Source: Pseudomonadales bacterium (lineage in GTDB: Bacteria > Pseudomonadota > Gammaproteobacteria > Pseudomonadales > Pseudohongiellaceae). From it: a stretch of 64,000 nt of DNA. The stretch lies in NCBI GenBank assembly GCA_024234365.1, contig JACKOK010000002.1:186001-250000 (forward strand), given 5' to 3'. The position numbers were made by a program, and so were the translations under genes. A model generated the notes under the pieces. It was not told where the DNA came from and searched no databases. It saw nothing but the letters and a program-made list of their open reading frames with translations. Positions 25,638 to 34,688 of this stretch are shown here, piece after piece (position 1 is the first letter of the stretch; every line of letters starts with the position of its first letter).

Positions 25638-27914
25638 ATGATGCTGGAAAGGCTGCGGGAAATTGTTCAGGAGGTGAACTCTGCAAAAGATCTGCAGACC
25701 GCCCTTGACGTGATTGTTTCCCGCGTTCGTGATGCGATGCATACCCAGGTCTGCTCGGTCTATCTGCTGGACCCCGAAATCAATGCCCATGTGCTGATGG
25801 CGTCCGAGGGCCTCAAGAAGGCTTCGGTCGGTCATGTGCGCCTGCAGCTTGGTGAGGGGCTGGTCGGTCTGGTAGCGAGCCATGCCGAACCGGTGAATCT
25901 GGACGATGCCCCGGCCCACCCCAATTACCATTACCTGTTGGAAACTGGTGAGGAGGAGTTCAACTCCTTCCTCGGTGTGCCCATCATCCACCACCGCAAG
26001 GTGCTGGGAGTGCTGGTCGTGCAACACCGGGAGAAACGCAGTTTCGACGAAGGGGAAGAGGCCTTCCTCATTACGCTCTCCGCCCAGCTGGCCGGCGTCA
26101 TCGCCTCGGCGGAAGCCACGGGGGCGATTCAGGGCATCAGTCCTTCCGGGCAACGCAAGTCCGATACCAGTTTCAATGGCATCGCCGGGGCCCCGGGTGT
26201 GGCGATTGGCCATGTGGTCGTTGTATTTCCGCCGGCCGATCTGGACCTGATTCCCCAGCGTGCCTGCAGCGATGTCGAGAAGGAAATCGCCATCTTCAAG
26301 GCGGCACTGGAATCGGTGCGCAGCGATATGACGGCGCTGACGAACAACCTGGAGACCCGTCTGCGTCCCGAGGAACGTGAACTCTTCGGGGTCTACCTGC
26401 GCATGCTCGACGACGAGGCTCTGGGCTGGGAAGTCGTTGAACGTATCCGTGGCGGGCAATGGGCGCAGGGGGCATTGGCAGAGGTGGCCAGGGACCATGT
26501 GCGCGCCTTTGAAATGATGAAGGACCCCTACCTGCGCGAGCGCGCCGCCGATATCAAGGATTTGTGCAGCCGGGTGCTGTTCTATCTGCAGAACCGTGAC
26601 GCGGTAAAAAACGAATATCCCCTGGATACCATTCTGGTGGGCGAGGAGCTGACCGCAGCGATGCTGGCGGAGGTGCCCAAGGAAAAACTCAAGGGGCTGG
26701 TCTCGGTCAAGGGTTCCGGTAACTCGCATGTGGCGATTCTGGCGCGCACCATGGGGATTCCCACCGTGATGGGTGCGGTCGATCTTCCCTACCGCAAACT
26801 CGATGGCCGTGAACTGATCGTCGATGGATACAATGGTCAGGTTTACAGCAATCCCAGCGATCAGCTGCGCAATCGCTACCGCGAAGTCATCAAGGAAGAA
26901 GAGCAGCTGGTGAAAGGCCTGGAAGGGCTGATCCATCAGCCCTGTGAGACCCTCGATGGGCACCGCGTCAATCTGTGGGTGAATACGGGCCTGATGTCCG
27001 ATGTCGTGCGTTCGCTGGACCATGGTGCCGAGGGCATTGGTCTGTTCAGAACGGAAGTTCCCTTTCTGCTTAGTGAGCGCTTCCCCAGTGAGCAGGAACA
27101 GGCCGCTATTTACCGGGAACAGCTCAACGCCTTTGCCCCCAAGCCGGTGACCATGCGCACGCTGGACGTGGGCGGTGACAAGGCACTGCCCTATTTCCCC
27201 ATCGAAGAGGAAAACCCCTTCCTGGGCTGGCGCGGTATTCGGGTAACGCTGGATCACCCCGAGATCTTCATTGCCCAGGTGCGGGCCATGATCCGTGCCA
27301 GCGAGGGGCTGGATAATCTGCAGATCATGCTGCCCATGATCTCCAATGTGCAGGAGGTCAACGGTTCCATCCAGATCATCAAGCGCGCCTATCGCGAGCT
27401 GCGGGAGGAGGGGCTGGAGGTACGCATGCCGCCCATCGGCGTGATGATCGAGTTGCCGGCGGCGGTTTATCAGACCCGGGCGCTGTGTCGGCTGGTGGAT
27501 TTCATTTCCGTGGGCAGCAATGACCTCACCCAGTATCTGCTGGCGGTGGACCGCAACAACCCCCGTGTTGCCAGCCTGTACTCCTCCTTCCACCCTGCCG
27601 TTTTGCAGGCGCTGCAATATGTGGTGGAGCAGGCGCATCTGGAGAACCGTCCCGTCAGCATCTGCGGAGAAATGGCGGGAGACCCCGGCGGCGCCGTGCT
27701 GTTGATGGCCATGGGCTTTGATGTGCTGTCCATGAACGCGACAACCCTGCTGAAGGTCAAGGCGGTCATCCGCAGCATGACCCTGTCTGCCTCGCGTGAG
27801 TTGCTGAATCAGGTCATGCCCATGGACGATGCCCAGATGGTACGCAGTTGTGTCGATATGGCCCTGTACAATGCCGGGGTTGACCGCCTGTTGCGCTCCT
27901 CGCGTAACAATTGA
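25638..27914 (+). CDS. ptsP: PTS(Ntr) phosphoenolpyruvate-protein phosphotransferase with GAF domain
   Basis: The 758-residue EI-Ntr takes phosphate from PEP and passes it to NPr. Residues about 17-160 are a GAF sensor domain. The phospho-histidine domain has H364 in KGSGNSHVAILARTMG, and the PEP-binding domain carries GLFRTEVPFL, DVGGDKALPYF and the Cys-containing SICGEMAGDP near the C-terminus. GGTGGG precedes tandem ATG codons. The GAF domain is known to sense nitrogen compounds (glutamine, 2-oxoglutarate) in other bacteria. No npr or ptsN is adjacent. Confidence 0.96.
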   Translation: MMLERLREIVQEVNSAKDLQTALDVIVSRVRDAMHTQVCSVYLLDPEINAHVLMASEGLKKASVGHVRLQLGEGLVGLVASHAEPVNLDDAPAHPNYHYLLETGEEEFNSFLGVPIIHHRKVLGVLVVQHREKRSFDEGEEAFLITLSAQLAGVIASAEATGAIQGISPSGQRKSDTSFNGIAGAPGVAIGHVVVVFPPADLDLIPQRACSDVEKEIAIFKAALESVRSDMTALTNNLETRLRPEERELFGVYLRMLDDEALGWEVVERIRGGQWAQGALAEVARDHVRAFEMMKDPYLRERAADIKDLCSRVLFYLQNRDAVKNEYPLDTILVGEELTAAMLAEVPKEKLKGLVSVKGSGNSHVAILARTMGIPTVMGAVDLPYRKLDGRELIVDGYNGQVYSNPSDQLRNRYREVIKEEEQLVKGLEGLIHQPCETLDGHRVNLWVNTGLMSDVVRSLDHGAEGIGLFRTEVPFLLSERFPSEQEQAAIYREQLNAFAPKPVTMRTLDVGGDKALPYFPIEEENPFLGWRGIRVTLDHPEIFIAQVRAMIRASEGLDNLQIMLPMISNVQEVNGSIQIIKRAYRELREEGLEVRMPPIGVMIELPAAVYQTRALCRLVDFISVGSNDLTQYLLAVDRNNPRVASLYSSFHPAVLQALQYVVEQAHLENRPVSICGEMAGDPGGAVLLMAMGFDVLSMNATTLLKVKAVIRSMTLSASRELLNQVMPMDDAQMVRSCVDMALYNAGVDRLLRSSRNN

Positions 27915-28043
27915 ACACTGACAGTGGCGGCCGTCTGAGGCAAAATAGACCTCACTGGGAATATTCCTACAGATTCCTGCGCGGATATCCGGATAATACG
28001 GGCCTGGATTGCTTCAGGGAGTGAAGCCGCAAAGGGATGTACC

Positions 28044-28080
28044 GGGCCCTGACCTTTCCAGGGAGGAGACTGTCAGGCCC
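28044..28080 (+). promoter_or_regulatory. Leader hairpin upstream of the Arc-type regulator
   Basis: GGGCC-C-TGAC (28044-28053) pairs with GTCAGGCCC (28072-28080) over 9 bp with one bulge. The loop exposes AGGGAGGAGA, a purine-rich GGA-containing sequence like CsrA/RsmA targets or a Shine-Dalgarno. It lies 20 bases before the ATG at 28100 in the 185-base gap after ptsP. A regulatory role is only inferred. Confidence 0.35.
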
Positions 28081-28099
28081 ATTGCAACAGAGGCGTGCG

Positions 28100-28408
28100 A
28101 TGATGGAAATGGATGTAGGCGACAATGAGCTGCAGGCGAGTGAGATGAACAAGTTCATCCTGCGCCTGCCTTGCGAGTATCACGCACATCTGACGGAGAT
28201 TTCGCGTCTGAACCGTCGCAGCATGAATTCGGAAATCACCCTGCTGGTAGAGCGCCATCTCTCCGACATCATGACCCGTGGCCTGCAGTCTCCGGTGGAA
28301 TCCCTGGGGCTTCATCCAGCCATGCCGCAGTCTGCCGGTAAGCTCATTGAGAAACTCCAGGCCCTGTCACTCGAAAAGAAAAAGGCTCTGCTGGCCCTGC
28401 TGGGCTGA
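28100..28408 (+). CDS. Arc-type ribbon-helix-helix DNA-binding protein
   Basis: The 102-residue protein has a ribbon-helix-helix domain at about 16-60: MNKFILRLPCEYHAHLTEISR gives the beta strand and first helix, and RRSMNSEITLLVERHL the second. This is the Arc-repressor pattern. A C-terminal helical tail ends EKKKALLALLG. GAGG lies six bases before ATG 28100; ATG 28103 is equally possible. It may regulate its own gene or ptsP/lgt; no target can be named. Confidence 0.82.
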   Translation: MMEMDVGDNELQASEMNKFILRLPCEYHAHLTEISRLNRRSMNSEITLLVERHLSDIMTRGLQSPVESLGLHPAMPQSAGKLIEKLQALSLEKKKALLALLG

Positions 28409-28528
28409 GGCCGGTCGCCGGAGAATTCGTCTTGACAAGGGCTCCGGGCTTGGGGGAGCATCAGTGCTCTTCAGAGCGGCCCGCCTTGCGATGCCCCGCT
28501 GACCCTATTCCAGCCAAGACCTGTTTGC

Positions 28529-29326
28529 ATGTTCACCTATCCGCAATTTGACCCCGTTGCCTTCTCCCTTGGCCCCCTGTCCGTGCACTGGTACGGCATC
28601 ATGTACATCATTGCCTTTGGTGGCGCGTGGATGCTGGCAAGAATTCGGGCGCGCAAGACCCCGGGGGAATGGACGGATGAGCAGATTTCAGATCTGGTGT
28701 TTTACGGTGCCATGGGCGCTGTACTGGGCGGACGTGTGGGTTCGGCACTGTTTTACAATTTCGACAAGGTGCTGGCCGACCCGCTGTGGGTATTGCGCGT
28801 GTGGGAAGGAGGCATGTCCTTCCACGGTGGCATTCTCGGCGTAATGGCAGCGCTGTACTGGTATTCCGGCAAACTGCGCAAGCCGTATTTTCAGGTGTTG
28901 GATTTTATTGCCCCGCTTGCCCCTTTTGGGCTGGGAGCCGGGCGTCTGGGCAACTTCATTGGGGGCGAACTCTGGGGGCGCCACACCGACGTGTCCTGGG
29001 GCATGGTATTTCCCCATGTGGACCCCTATCCTCGTCACGCCTCCCAGCTGTATCAGTTTGCGTTGGAAGGGGTGCTGCTGTTTGCCCTGGTGTGGTGGTT
29101 TTCTTCCCGCGCGCGCCCGCGTTACGCTGTCTCCGGCATGTTCAGCCTCGGCTATGGCGTACAACGCTTTTTTGTGGAGTTTTTCCGTGAGCCGGACGAA
29201 GGCATCGGCTTCGTGGCATTGGACTGGATGACCATGGGACAGATACTGTCCCTGCCCATGATCCTGGCAGGCATTGTTCTGCTGATACTGGCTTATCGCA
29301 AACCGCAAGGTCTGCCAAACAACTGA
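28529..29326 (+). CDS. lgt: Prolipoprotein diacylglyceryl transferase
   Basis: The 265-residue inner-membrane enzyme adds diacylglycerol to the lipobox cysteine of prolipoproteins. About seven membrane helices are visible. The Lgt signature is RLGNFIGGELWGR, and the conserved His is in MSFHGGILGVM. The lgt-thyA order with an 8-base gap is common in gammaproteobacteria and suggests an operon with thyA and folA. Confidence 0.96.
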   Translation: MFTYPQFDPVAFSLGPLSVHWYGIMYIIAFGGAWMLARIRARKTPGEWTDEQISDLVFYGAMGAVLGGRVGSALFYNFDKVLADPLWVLRVWEGGMSFHGGILGVMAALYWYSGKLRKPYFQVLDFIAPLAPFGLGAGRLGNFIGGELWGRHTDVSWGMVFPHVDPYPRHASQLYQFALEGVLLFALVWWFSSRARPRYAVSGMFSLGYGVQRFFVEFFREPDEGIGFVALDWMTMGQILSLPMILAGIVLLILAYRKPQGLPNN

Positions 29327-29334
29327 GTGAAACC

Positions 29335-30129
29335 ATGAAACAATATCTGGATCTGCTGCAACGTCTTCTTGATGAGGGCACTGAAAAAGGGGATCGCACG
29401 GGCACCGGTACCCGCTCGGTGTTCGGCCATCAGATGCGCTTCGACCTGTCTGCCGGGTTTCCGGTGCTCACCACCAAGAAGCTGCATCTGCGTTCCATCA
29501 TCATCGAGCTGCTGTGGTTTCTCAGTGGCGATACCAATGTGCGTTATCTTCAGGAAAATGGGGTCTCCATCTGGGACGAGTGGGCGGATGAGAACGGTGA
29601 GCTGGGGCCGGTGTATGGCTTTCAGTGGCGCTCCTGGCCGGGGCCGAATGGCAGCTCCGTGGATCAGATCAGTAAAGTGATCGAACAGATCCGCACAAAC
29701 CCCGATTCGCGTCGTCTCATGGTGGTGGCGTATAACCCGGCCTATGTAGACCAGATGGCCCTGCCCCCCTGCCACTCCCTGTTTCAATTCTATGTGGCAG
29801 ACGGCAAGCTCTCCTGCCAGCTCTATCAGCGCTCCGCTGATACCTTTCTGGGTGTGCCGTTCAATATTGCCTCCTATGCCCTGCTCACCCACATGATTGC
29901 ACAGCAATGCGATCTCGAAGTGGGCGACTTCATCTGGACGGGTGGTGATACGCACCTTTACAGCAATCATCTGGAACAGGCCCGGTTGCAGTTGAGCCGT
30001 ACACCGCTTTCCCTGCCCAGGCTTCGCATCAAGCGCAAGCCCGAGGACATCTTCGGCTATTGCTATGAAGACTTCGAGATTGTCGATTACGAGGCACACC
30101 CGCATATCAAGGCGCCAGTTGCCGTCTGA
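29335..30129 (+). CDS. thyA: Thymidylate synthase
   Basis: The 264-residue enzyme methylates dUMP to dTMP using methylene-tetrahydrofolate. The catalytic Cys146 is in LPPCHSLFQFYV, with the phosphate-binding arginine pair R126-R127 in PDSRRLMVVAYN and the C-terminal IKAPVAV. Length and numbering equal the E. coli enzyme. It is followed 12 bases later by folA, which regenerates the folate it oxidises. Confidence 0.98.
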   Translation: MKQYLDLLQRLLDEGTEKGDRTGTGTRSVFGHQMRFDLSAGFPVLTTKKLHLRSIIIELLWFLSGDTNVRYLQENGVSIWDEWADENGELGPVYGFQWRSWPGPNGSSVDQISKVIEQIRTNPDSRRLMVVAYNPAYVDQMALPPCHSLFQFYVADGKLSCQLYQRSADTFLGVPFNIASYALLTHMIAQQCDLEVGDFIWTGGDTHLYSNHLEQARLQLSRTPLSLPRLRIKRKPEDIFGYCYEDFEIVDYEAHPHIKAPVAV

Positions 30130-30141
30130 AGGAAGCCTGCC

Positions 30142-30648
30142 ATGAAACTCGCGCTGATCTGGGCCATGGCCCGCAACCGCACCATTGGGCGCAACAATGC
30201 CCTGCCCTGGCATCTTCCCGAAGATCTGAAATATTTCAAACGGGTCACCATGGGCAAGCCCATTATCATGGGGCGTAAGACCTGGGAGTCCATTGGCCGG
30301 CCATTGCCGGGTCGCACCAATATCGTCATCAGTCGTGACCCTGCCTTTCAGGCCGAAGGGGTGAAGGTGGTGAACTCCCTGGAACAGGCACTGTCGGTTG
30401 CCGAGAGTGTCGGCATCATCGACGGCAGCGATGAGGTGGTGGTCATGGGCGGTGAGCAGATCTATGCCCTGGCTCTGCCAAAGGCCGAGCGTCTGTATAT
30501 GACCGAGGTTCATGCGGATGTTGCGGGGGATGCGCACTTTCCCGAATTCGACCGCTCCCGGTGGCAGGAGCTGCTGCGGGAAGATCACGCGGCCGATGGG
30601 CCGAACCCCTATGATTACAGTTTCATTGTGCTGGAAAAAAAGAATTGA
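30142..30648 (+). CDS. folA: Dihydrofolate reductase
   Basis: The 168-residue enzyme reduces dihydrofolate with NADPH. The active-site NALPWHLPEDLKYFK holds the catalytic Asp28, and GKPIIMGRKTWESIG and VVVMGGEQIY are the NADPH-binding elements. GAAGGA precedes the ATG. It is coupled by function to thyA just upstream. A hairpin follows, before the converging SMP-30-like gene. Confidence 0.97.
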   Translation: MKLALIWAMARNRTIGRNNALPWHLPEDLKYFKRVTMGKPIIMGRKTWESIGRPLPGRTNIVISRDPAFQAEGVKVVNSLEQALSVAESVGIIDGSDEVVVMGGEQIYALALPKAERLYMTEVHADVAGDAHFPEFDRSRWQELLREDHAADGPNPYDYSFIVLEKKN

Positions 30649-30653
30649 GAAGC

Positions 30654-30685
30654 CAGTCACTGTCGCCCGGGGGCAACAGTGACTG
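30654..30685. terminator. Hairpin between converging folA and SMP-30-like genes
   Basis: CAGTCACTGT (30654-30663) and ACAGTGACTG (30676-30685) form a perfect 10-bp stem with a 12-base GC-rich loop, six bases past the folA stop. No T tract follows on either strand, so it may stabilise 3' ends or assist Rho-dependent ending. Confidence 0.5.
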
Positions 30686-30695
30686 ACACGGGGAT

Positions 30696-31607
30696 TCAGT
30701 TCAGCGGAATGAATGCCAATGCATTATTGGCGTTCATGGGAATGACCAGCTGGTTCTGAACCGAGTCGTAACACATGGATGCTGCCGATGGAATACCGGA
30801 GGCGATCACTTCCGCCGCCTGTCCCGGACGAATGCGTGACACGCTGCCATAGCGCACACTGCTGACGTATTTTGTGCCATCAGCCATAATCACCAGGCCA
30901 TCATTACCCCCCTCCACCGCATGCTCGGTGCGCACCACCTGACCGGCCGGGTTGAAGGTAATCACCGCATTGTCCCCCACGTTCACCACCACGATATTGC
31001 CATCATTGTCGACGGCCACGCCGTTGGGAGCGGCCAGTGGAGCACCCTCGACGAAGACGGAGCTGCGTCCGTCCGGTGTCACCTTGAAGATGCGTTCGGG
31101 GCTGCGGGTATTGGAGGCATAGACGGTGCCGTCCGGAGCCACGCCAACGCCGTTGAGGCCGGTGGCACCTTCCACCTGGACGGCTCCCAGCGGGCGGCCA
31201 CTGGCAAGATCAAACATGCGCACGGTGTCGATGTCCACGGCGTAGAGAACGCCGTTGTTGATGGCGCTGCCCAGGGGCTGGTTCAGGGTCAGGCCGTCAC
31301 GGGTCGCCCCAATCCACTTGGAGGTGTGCACGCTGCCATCGGGATTGATGAGGGAGACGAAACCGTCGTTCTCCTGCAGGTTCTGGGGAATGCCGTTGTT
31401 CATGGCCAGAATCAGATTGCGCGCCGGGTCGAAGGTGCAGCTCTCGGCGGTACGGAAACTGCCGTAAACCTTCACATTGCTGGACATCGGTGTCGCCACA
31501 CCGGATTCGTTGATGGTGCCGAGCGGTTCGCCTGCCGTAAAGGTCTGGGCCTGGGCCGAAGCGCACAGGGCGAGGCCAATTGCAGCACTGAGTACGAGGG
31601 TCTTCAT
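30696..31607 (-). CDS. Secreted NHL/SMP-30-like beta-propeller protein
   Basis: The 303-residue protein has a signal peptide (MKTLVLSAAIGLALCASAQA, cleavage near residue 20). Repeated propeller strands follow: GLNGVGVAPDGTVYASN, PNGVAVDNDGNIVVVN, GGNDGLVIMADGTKYVSS. The pattern fits SMP-30/gluconolactonase or NHL-repeat proteins. A sugar lactonase is one possibility, but I could not confirm the metal ligands. ATG 31607 is chosen because AAGGAG lies eight bases upstream; an ATG two codons earlier is too close to it. Confidence 0.78.
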   Translation of the reverse strand: MKTLVLSAAIGLALCASAQAQTFTAGEPLGTINESGVATPMSSNVKVYGSFRTAESCTFDPARNLILAMNNGIPQNLQENDGFVSLINPDGSVHTSKWIGATRDGLTLNQPLGSAINNGVLYAVDIDTVRMFDLASGRPLGAVQVEGATGLNGVGVAPDGTVYASNTRSPERIFKVTPDGRSSVFVEGAPLAAPNGVAVDNDGNIVVVNVGDNAVITFNPAGQVVRTEHAVEGGNDGLVIMADGTKYVSSVRYGSVSRIRPGQAAEVIASGIPSAASMCYDSVQNQLVIPMNANNALAFIPLN

Positions 31608-31737
31608 GCACATTTCTCCTTGTTGAATGCGTGAATCGTCATGTTTTTGTTATGGGTTTTCCGCAATGGACCGGCGCACAAAGCTGCGGGTGTCAATTGA
31701 GGGTCAACAGGGCTAGGAGACCCGTTTAGGGGGCACT

Positions 31738-33063
31738 CTAGTTCAGAGACTTGGCCAGGGCTTTGGAGTTGCGCTGGTAGTTGTACATGTTTTTCTTCTT
31801 TTCCGGCAGCTCCGAGATTTCGATCGGCGTGAACCCTTTTTCCAGAAACCAGTGCGTGGTCTGGGTGGTGAGCACGATGACCCTGGACAGGCCGGAGCGC
31901 TTGGCATGAGCTTCCAGCGCCGCCAGCAGATCCTTGCCACGCCCGGTGTCCTGGTAATCCTTGTGGATGGCGATGCAGGCGATTTCGCCACATTGCTCGT
32001 CCAGCGGATACAAGGCCGCGCAGGCGATAATCATGCCCTCGCGCTCTATCACGAAGAAGAAACCGATTTCGGCCTCCAGCAGTTCGCGGGAGCGGTGTAC
32101 CAGCACACCCGCCTCCTCCAGCGGGGTGATCAGTTCCAGCAGGCCACCGACATCCTCGATGGTGGCGGGTCGGAGCACCTCGAAGTTTTCCTGCGAGACC
32201 AGCGTGCCGCTGCCGTCCCGGGTGAACAGCTCCTCGATCAGGGCCCCGTTGTGGGCGAAGCTGATCAGATGGCTGCGTGCCACCTTGCGGCTGCAGGCTT
32301 TCAGTGCGGCAGACAAGGCCTGGGCAATGCCGTTCTGCGTATTCTCCTGTCGTGCATGCACGGCATTGAGTACGTTCTGGGCTGAGGCCGGGCTGAGGGT
32401 GCTGACCATGTTTCCGTTTTCGTCCACGATGCCCTGCTGCGGGATGAACAGAATCAGTTTTTCGGCATGCAGGGCAACGGCCACCTCGGTGGCCACCTCT
32501 TCGGCGGAGAGATTGAACACCTCGCCTGTTGGCGAATAGCCGAGGTTGTTCAGCAGCACGATATTGTGCCCTTCCAGGTGCTGCTGAATGGCGGCGGTGT
32601 TGACCTTGCGCACCACGCCGGTCAGGGCATGATCGATGCCGTCCAGCACGCCAAGCGGGCGTGCCGTGATGTAGTTGCCTCTGCTCAGGGTGAGATCCGC
32701 ACCGTGCATGGGGGAGTTCGCCAGGCCCATGGAGAACACGGCCTCGATATCGATACTCAGGGAGCCGATGATCTTTTTCACCACCTGCAGGCTTTCGGTG
32801 TCGGTGATGCGCAGGCCCTTGTGGTAGCGCGATTCGATTCCGGCCTCCTGCAAGGCCGCATTGATCTGCGGGCGCGAACCATGCACCAACACCAGTTTGA
32901 CGCCCAGGCTGTTCAGCAGGGTGATGTCATGCACGATATTGCTGAAATTCGGGTGCTCCAGCGCCTCCCCGGGCAGCAGCACAACGAACACCTTCTTGCG
33001 GTGGGCATTGATGTAGCTGGAGGAGTGGCGGAACCAGTCGATGTATTCGGGCAGATTTTGCAT
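31738..33063 (-). CDS. argA: N-acetylglutamate synthase
   Basis: The 441-residue bifunctional-fold enzyme makes N-acetylglutamate, the first step of arginine synthesis. The N-terminal amino-acid-kinase-like domain (to ~290, VLVHGSRPQINAAL near 60) is the arginine-sensing part. The C-terminal GNAT acetyltransferase domain (from ~295) carries IACIAIHKDYQDTGRGKDLL. It lies 64 bases downstream of argE, which removes the same acetyl group later in the pathway. Confidence 0.96.
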   Translation of the reverse strand: MQNLPEYIDWFRHSSSYINAHRKKVFVVLLPGEALEHPNFSNIVHDITLLNSLGVKLVLVHGSRPQINAALQEAGIESRYHKGLRITDTESLQVVKKIIGSLSIDIEAVFSMGLANSPMHGADLTLSRGNYITARPLGVLDGIDHALTGVVRKVNTAAIQQHLEGHNIVLLNNLGYSPTGEVFNLSAEEVATEVAVALHAEKLILFIPQQGIVDENGNMVSTLSPASAQNVLNAVHARQENTQNGIAQALSAALKACSRKVARSHLISFAHNGALIEELFTRDGSGTLVSQENFEVLRPATIEDVGGLLELITPLEEAGVLVHRSRELLEAEIGFFFVIEREGMIIACAALYPLDEQCGEIACIAIHKDYQDTGRGKDLLAALEAHAKRSGLSRVIVLTTQTTHWFLEKGFTPIEISELPEKKKNMYNYQRNSKALAKSLN

Positions 33064-33127
33064 GGCGCCAATATAGTCTATTTACTGATTTTTATGAAAT
33101 TTTTCTTGTGACTGGCCGCCGGGACGC

Positions 33128-34297
33128 TCACAGGCAGTAATGCCGGATCAAGCCCTTCAGGGTGTCCAGATACGGCGCAATGCGATCGAGCGCCAGATAT
33201 TCGTCGGGCTGATGGGCCTGGTCGATATCTCCGGGGCCAAGCACGATGGTATCCATGCCCAGTTGCTGCAGCAGCGGAGCCTCGGTGCCAAAGGCGACCG
33301 TGGCGGCGGGGTGCCCGGTCAGTCGTTCCGCAGTGCGCACGAGTTCGCTGTTCGCATCCGTCAGGAAGGCGGGCAGACCGGCGAACAGAGGCGCGATCGT
33401 CGGCGTGACGCCATGGCGTTCGGCAACGGGCAGCACCCGGCTGCGAATCTGTGCGCGTATCTCTTCGATCTCCATCCCCGGCAGCAGGCGCATATCGAAC
33501 TCCAGATGGCAGTGTCCGCAGATGCGGTTGGGGTTGTCGCCACCGTGTATGCAGCCCAGGTTCAGCGTGGGCCGGGGAATGGTGAACAACGGGTTGTGGT
33601 AGCGGGCCTGCAGTTCCTGACGCAAGCGGATCAACTCGCCGATGACCTCGTGCATGGCATCCAGTGCGTTGTGCCCGAGATCGGGGTCGGAAGAGTGGCC
33701 ACTGCTTCCCTGCAGATCGATCGCTTCCATCATGATGCCTTTATGGGCATTGATCGGGCGCATGCCCGTAGGTTCGCCAATGACCGCAGCGCGGGCCCGG
33801 GGCCTCCCCAGTTCGGCCAGGGTGCGCGCTCCCTGCATGGAGGTTTCTTCGTCAGCGGTGGCGAGCACGATGAGCGGTTGTTTGAAGGCTACGCCATCGA
33901 AGTCCTTCAGGGCCTCCATCACCAGGGCGAAAAAACTCTTCATGTCGGTGCTGCCCAGCCCGTACAGACGACCCTCCTTTTCTGTCAGGCGAAAGGGATC
34001 AACGTTCCACAATGCTTCATCGAGCGGCACGGTATCGGTATGACCGGAGAGCACGAGGCCGCCGGGGCCACTGCCGCGGGTGGCGATCAGATTGAACTTG
34101 GCGTGATTGCGTGTAGCCTCCGAGGTGGCGGGGCTGCTGATGCGTTCGCACTCAAAGCCCAGGTCGGTGAAACACTGGGCGAGATAATCGATGACGGGGA
34201 CATTGCTGATGTCCAGGGCCGCATTGGCGGAACTGATGCTGGGGCGACGAATCAGCGCGTCGATATGCGCGAACAGATCCGGAAAGGAAGGAGTCAT
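33128..34297 (-). CDS. argE: Acetylornithine deacetylase
   Basis: The 389-residue M20-family zinc enzyme releases ornithine from N-acetylornithine. Metal-site motifs are LSGHTDTVP, GLGSTDMKSF and ATADEETSMQGAR. The N-terminal LIRRPSISSANAALDISN region is typical ArgE. Its ATG overlaps the phhB stop codon (ATGA), so translation is probably coupled. argA follows downstream. Confidence 0.95.
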   Translation of the reverse strand: MTPSFPDLFAHIDALIRRPSISSANAALDISNVPVIDYLAQCFTDLGFECERISSPATSEATRNHAKFNLIATRGSGPGGLVLSGHTDTVPLDEALWNVDPFRLTEKEGRLYGLGSTDMKSFFALVMEALKDFDGVAFKQPLIVLATADEETSMQGARTLAELGRPRARAAVIGEPTGMRPINAHKGIMMEAIDLQGSSGHSSDPDLGHNALDAMHEVIGELIRLRQELQARYHNPLFTIPRPTLNLGCIHGGDNPNRICGHCHLEFDMRLLPGMEIEEIRAQIRSRVLPVAERHGVTPTIAPLFAGLPAFLTDANSELVRTAERLTGHPAATVAFGTEAPLLQQLGMDTIVLGPGDIDQAHQPDEYLALDRIAPYLDTLKGLIRHYCL

Positions 34298-34653
34298 TTG
34301 CCTCCCGAAGCAGTCGTGGCAACCAGGTCGGTCTTGGCTGCCATGATGAAGTCGTTCTCATGCAGGCCATTGCATTTCTGTGTCCACCAGGACACCGTCA
34401 CCTTGCCCCATTCGAGCAGGATGCTGGGGTGGTGGTTTTCCCGCTCGGCGAGCAGACCCAGTTTGTGCGTAAAGGCGGCGGCTTCTTTGAAGTCACGGAA
34501 ATGGAACTCGCGACGGATCTGTTCCACGCCGTCTGCCTGCACCTTTTTCCAGCGTGCCACACTGGCCAGCATGCGATTGGAATCTTCCGGGAGCATCGCG
34601 CGGGTGCCGATGATGCAGGGTTGGCAGTGCTGTTCGTAGAGGCTTCGACTCAT
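34294..34653 (-). CDS. phhB: Pterin-4a-carbinolamine dehydratase
   Basis: The 119-residue dehydratase of the PCD/DcoH family recycles the tetrahydrobiopterin product of aromatic hydroxylases. The catalytic His pair is in ERENHHPSILLEWGKVTVSWWT, quoted only by its core ENHHPS. No phenylalanine hydroxylase gene is near. AGGAG precedes ATG 34653; in-frame codons upstream are not needed. It overlaps argE by four bases and lies 35 bases after hemW. Confidence 0.92.
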   Translation of the reverse strand: MSRSLYEQHCQPCIIGTRAMLPEDSNRMLASVARWKKVQADGVEQIRREFHFRDFKEAAAFTHKLGLLAERENHHPSILLEWGKVTVSWWTQKCNGLHENDFIMAAKTDLVATTASGGK

Positions 34654-34688
34654 GGGAGCTCCTGTTGGTGGCCGCACAGCAGTGAAGA

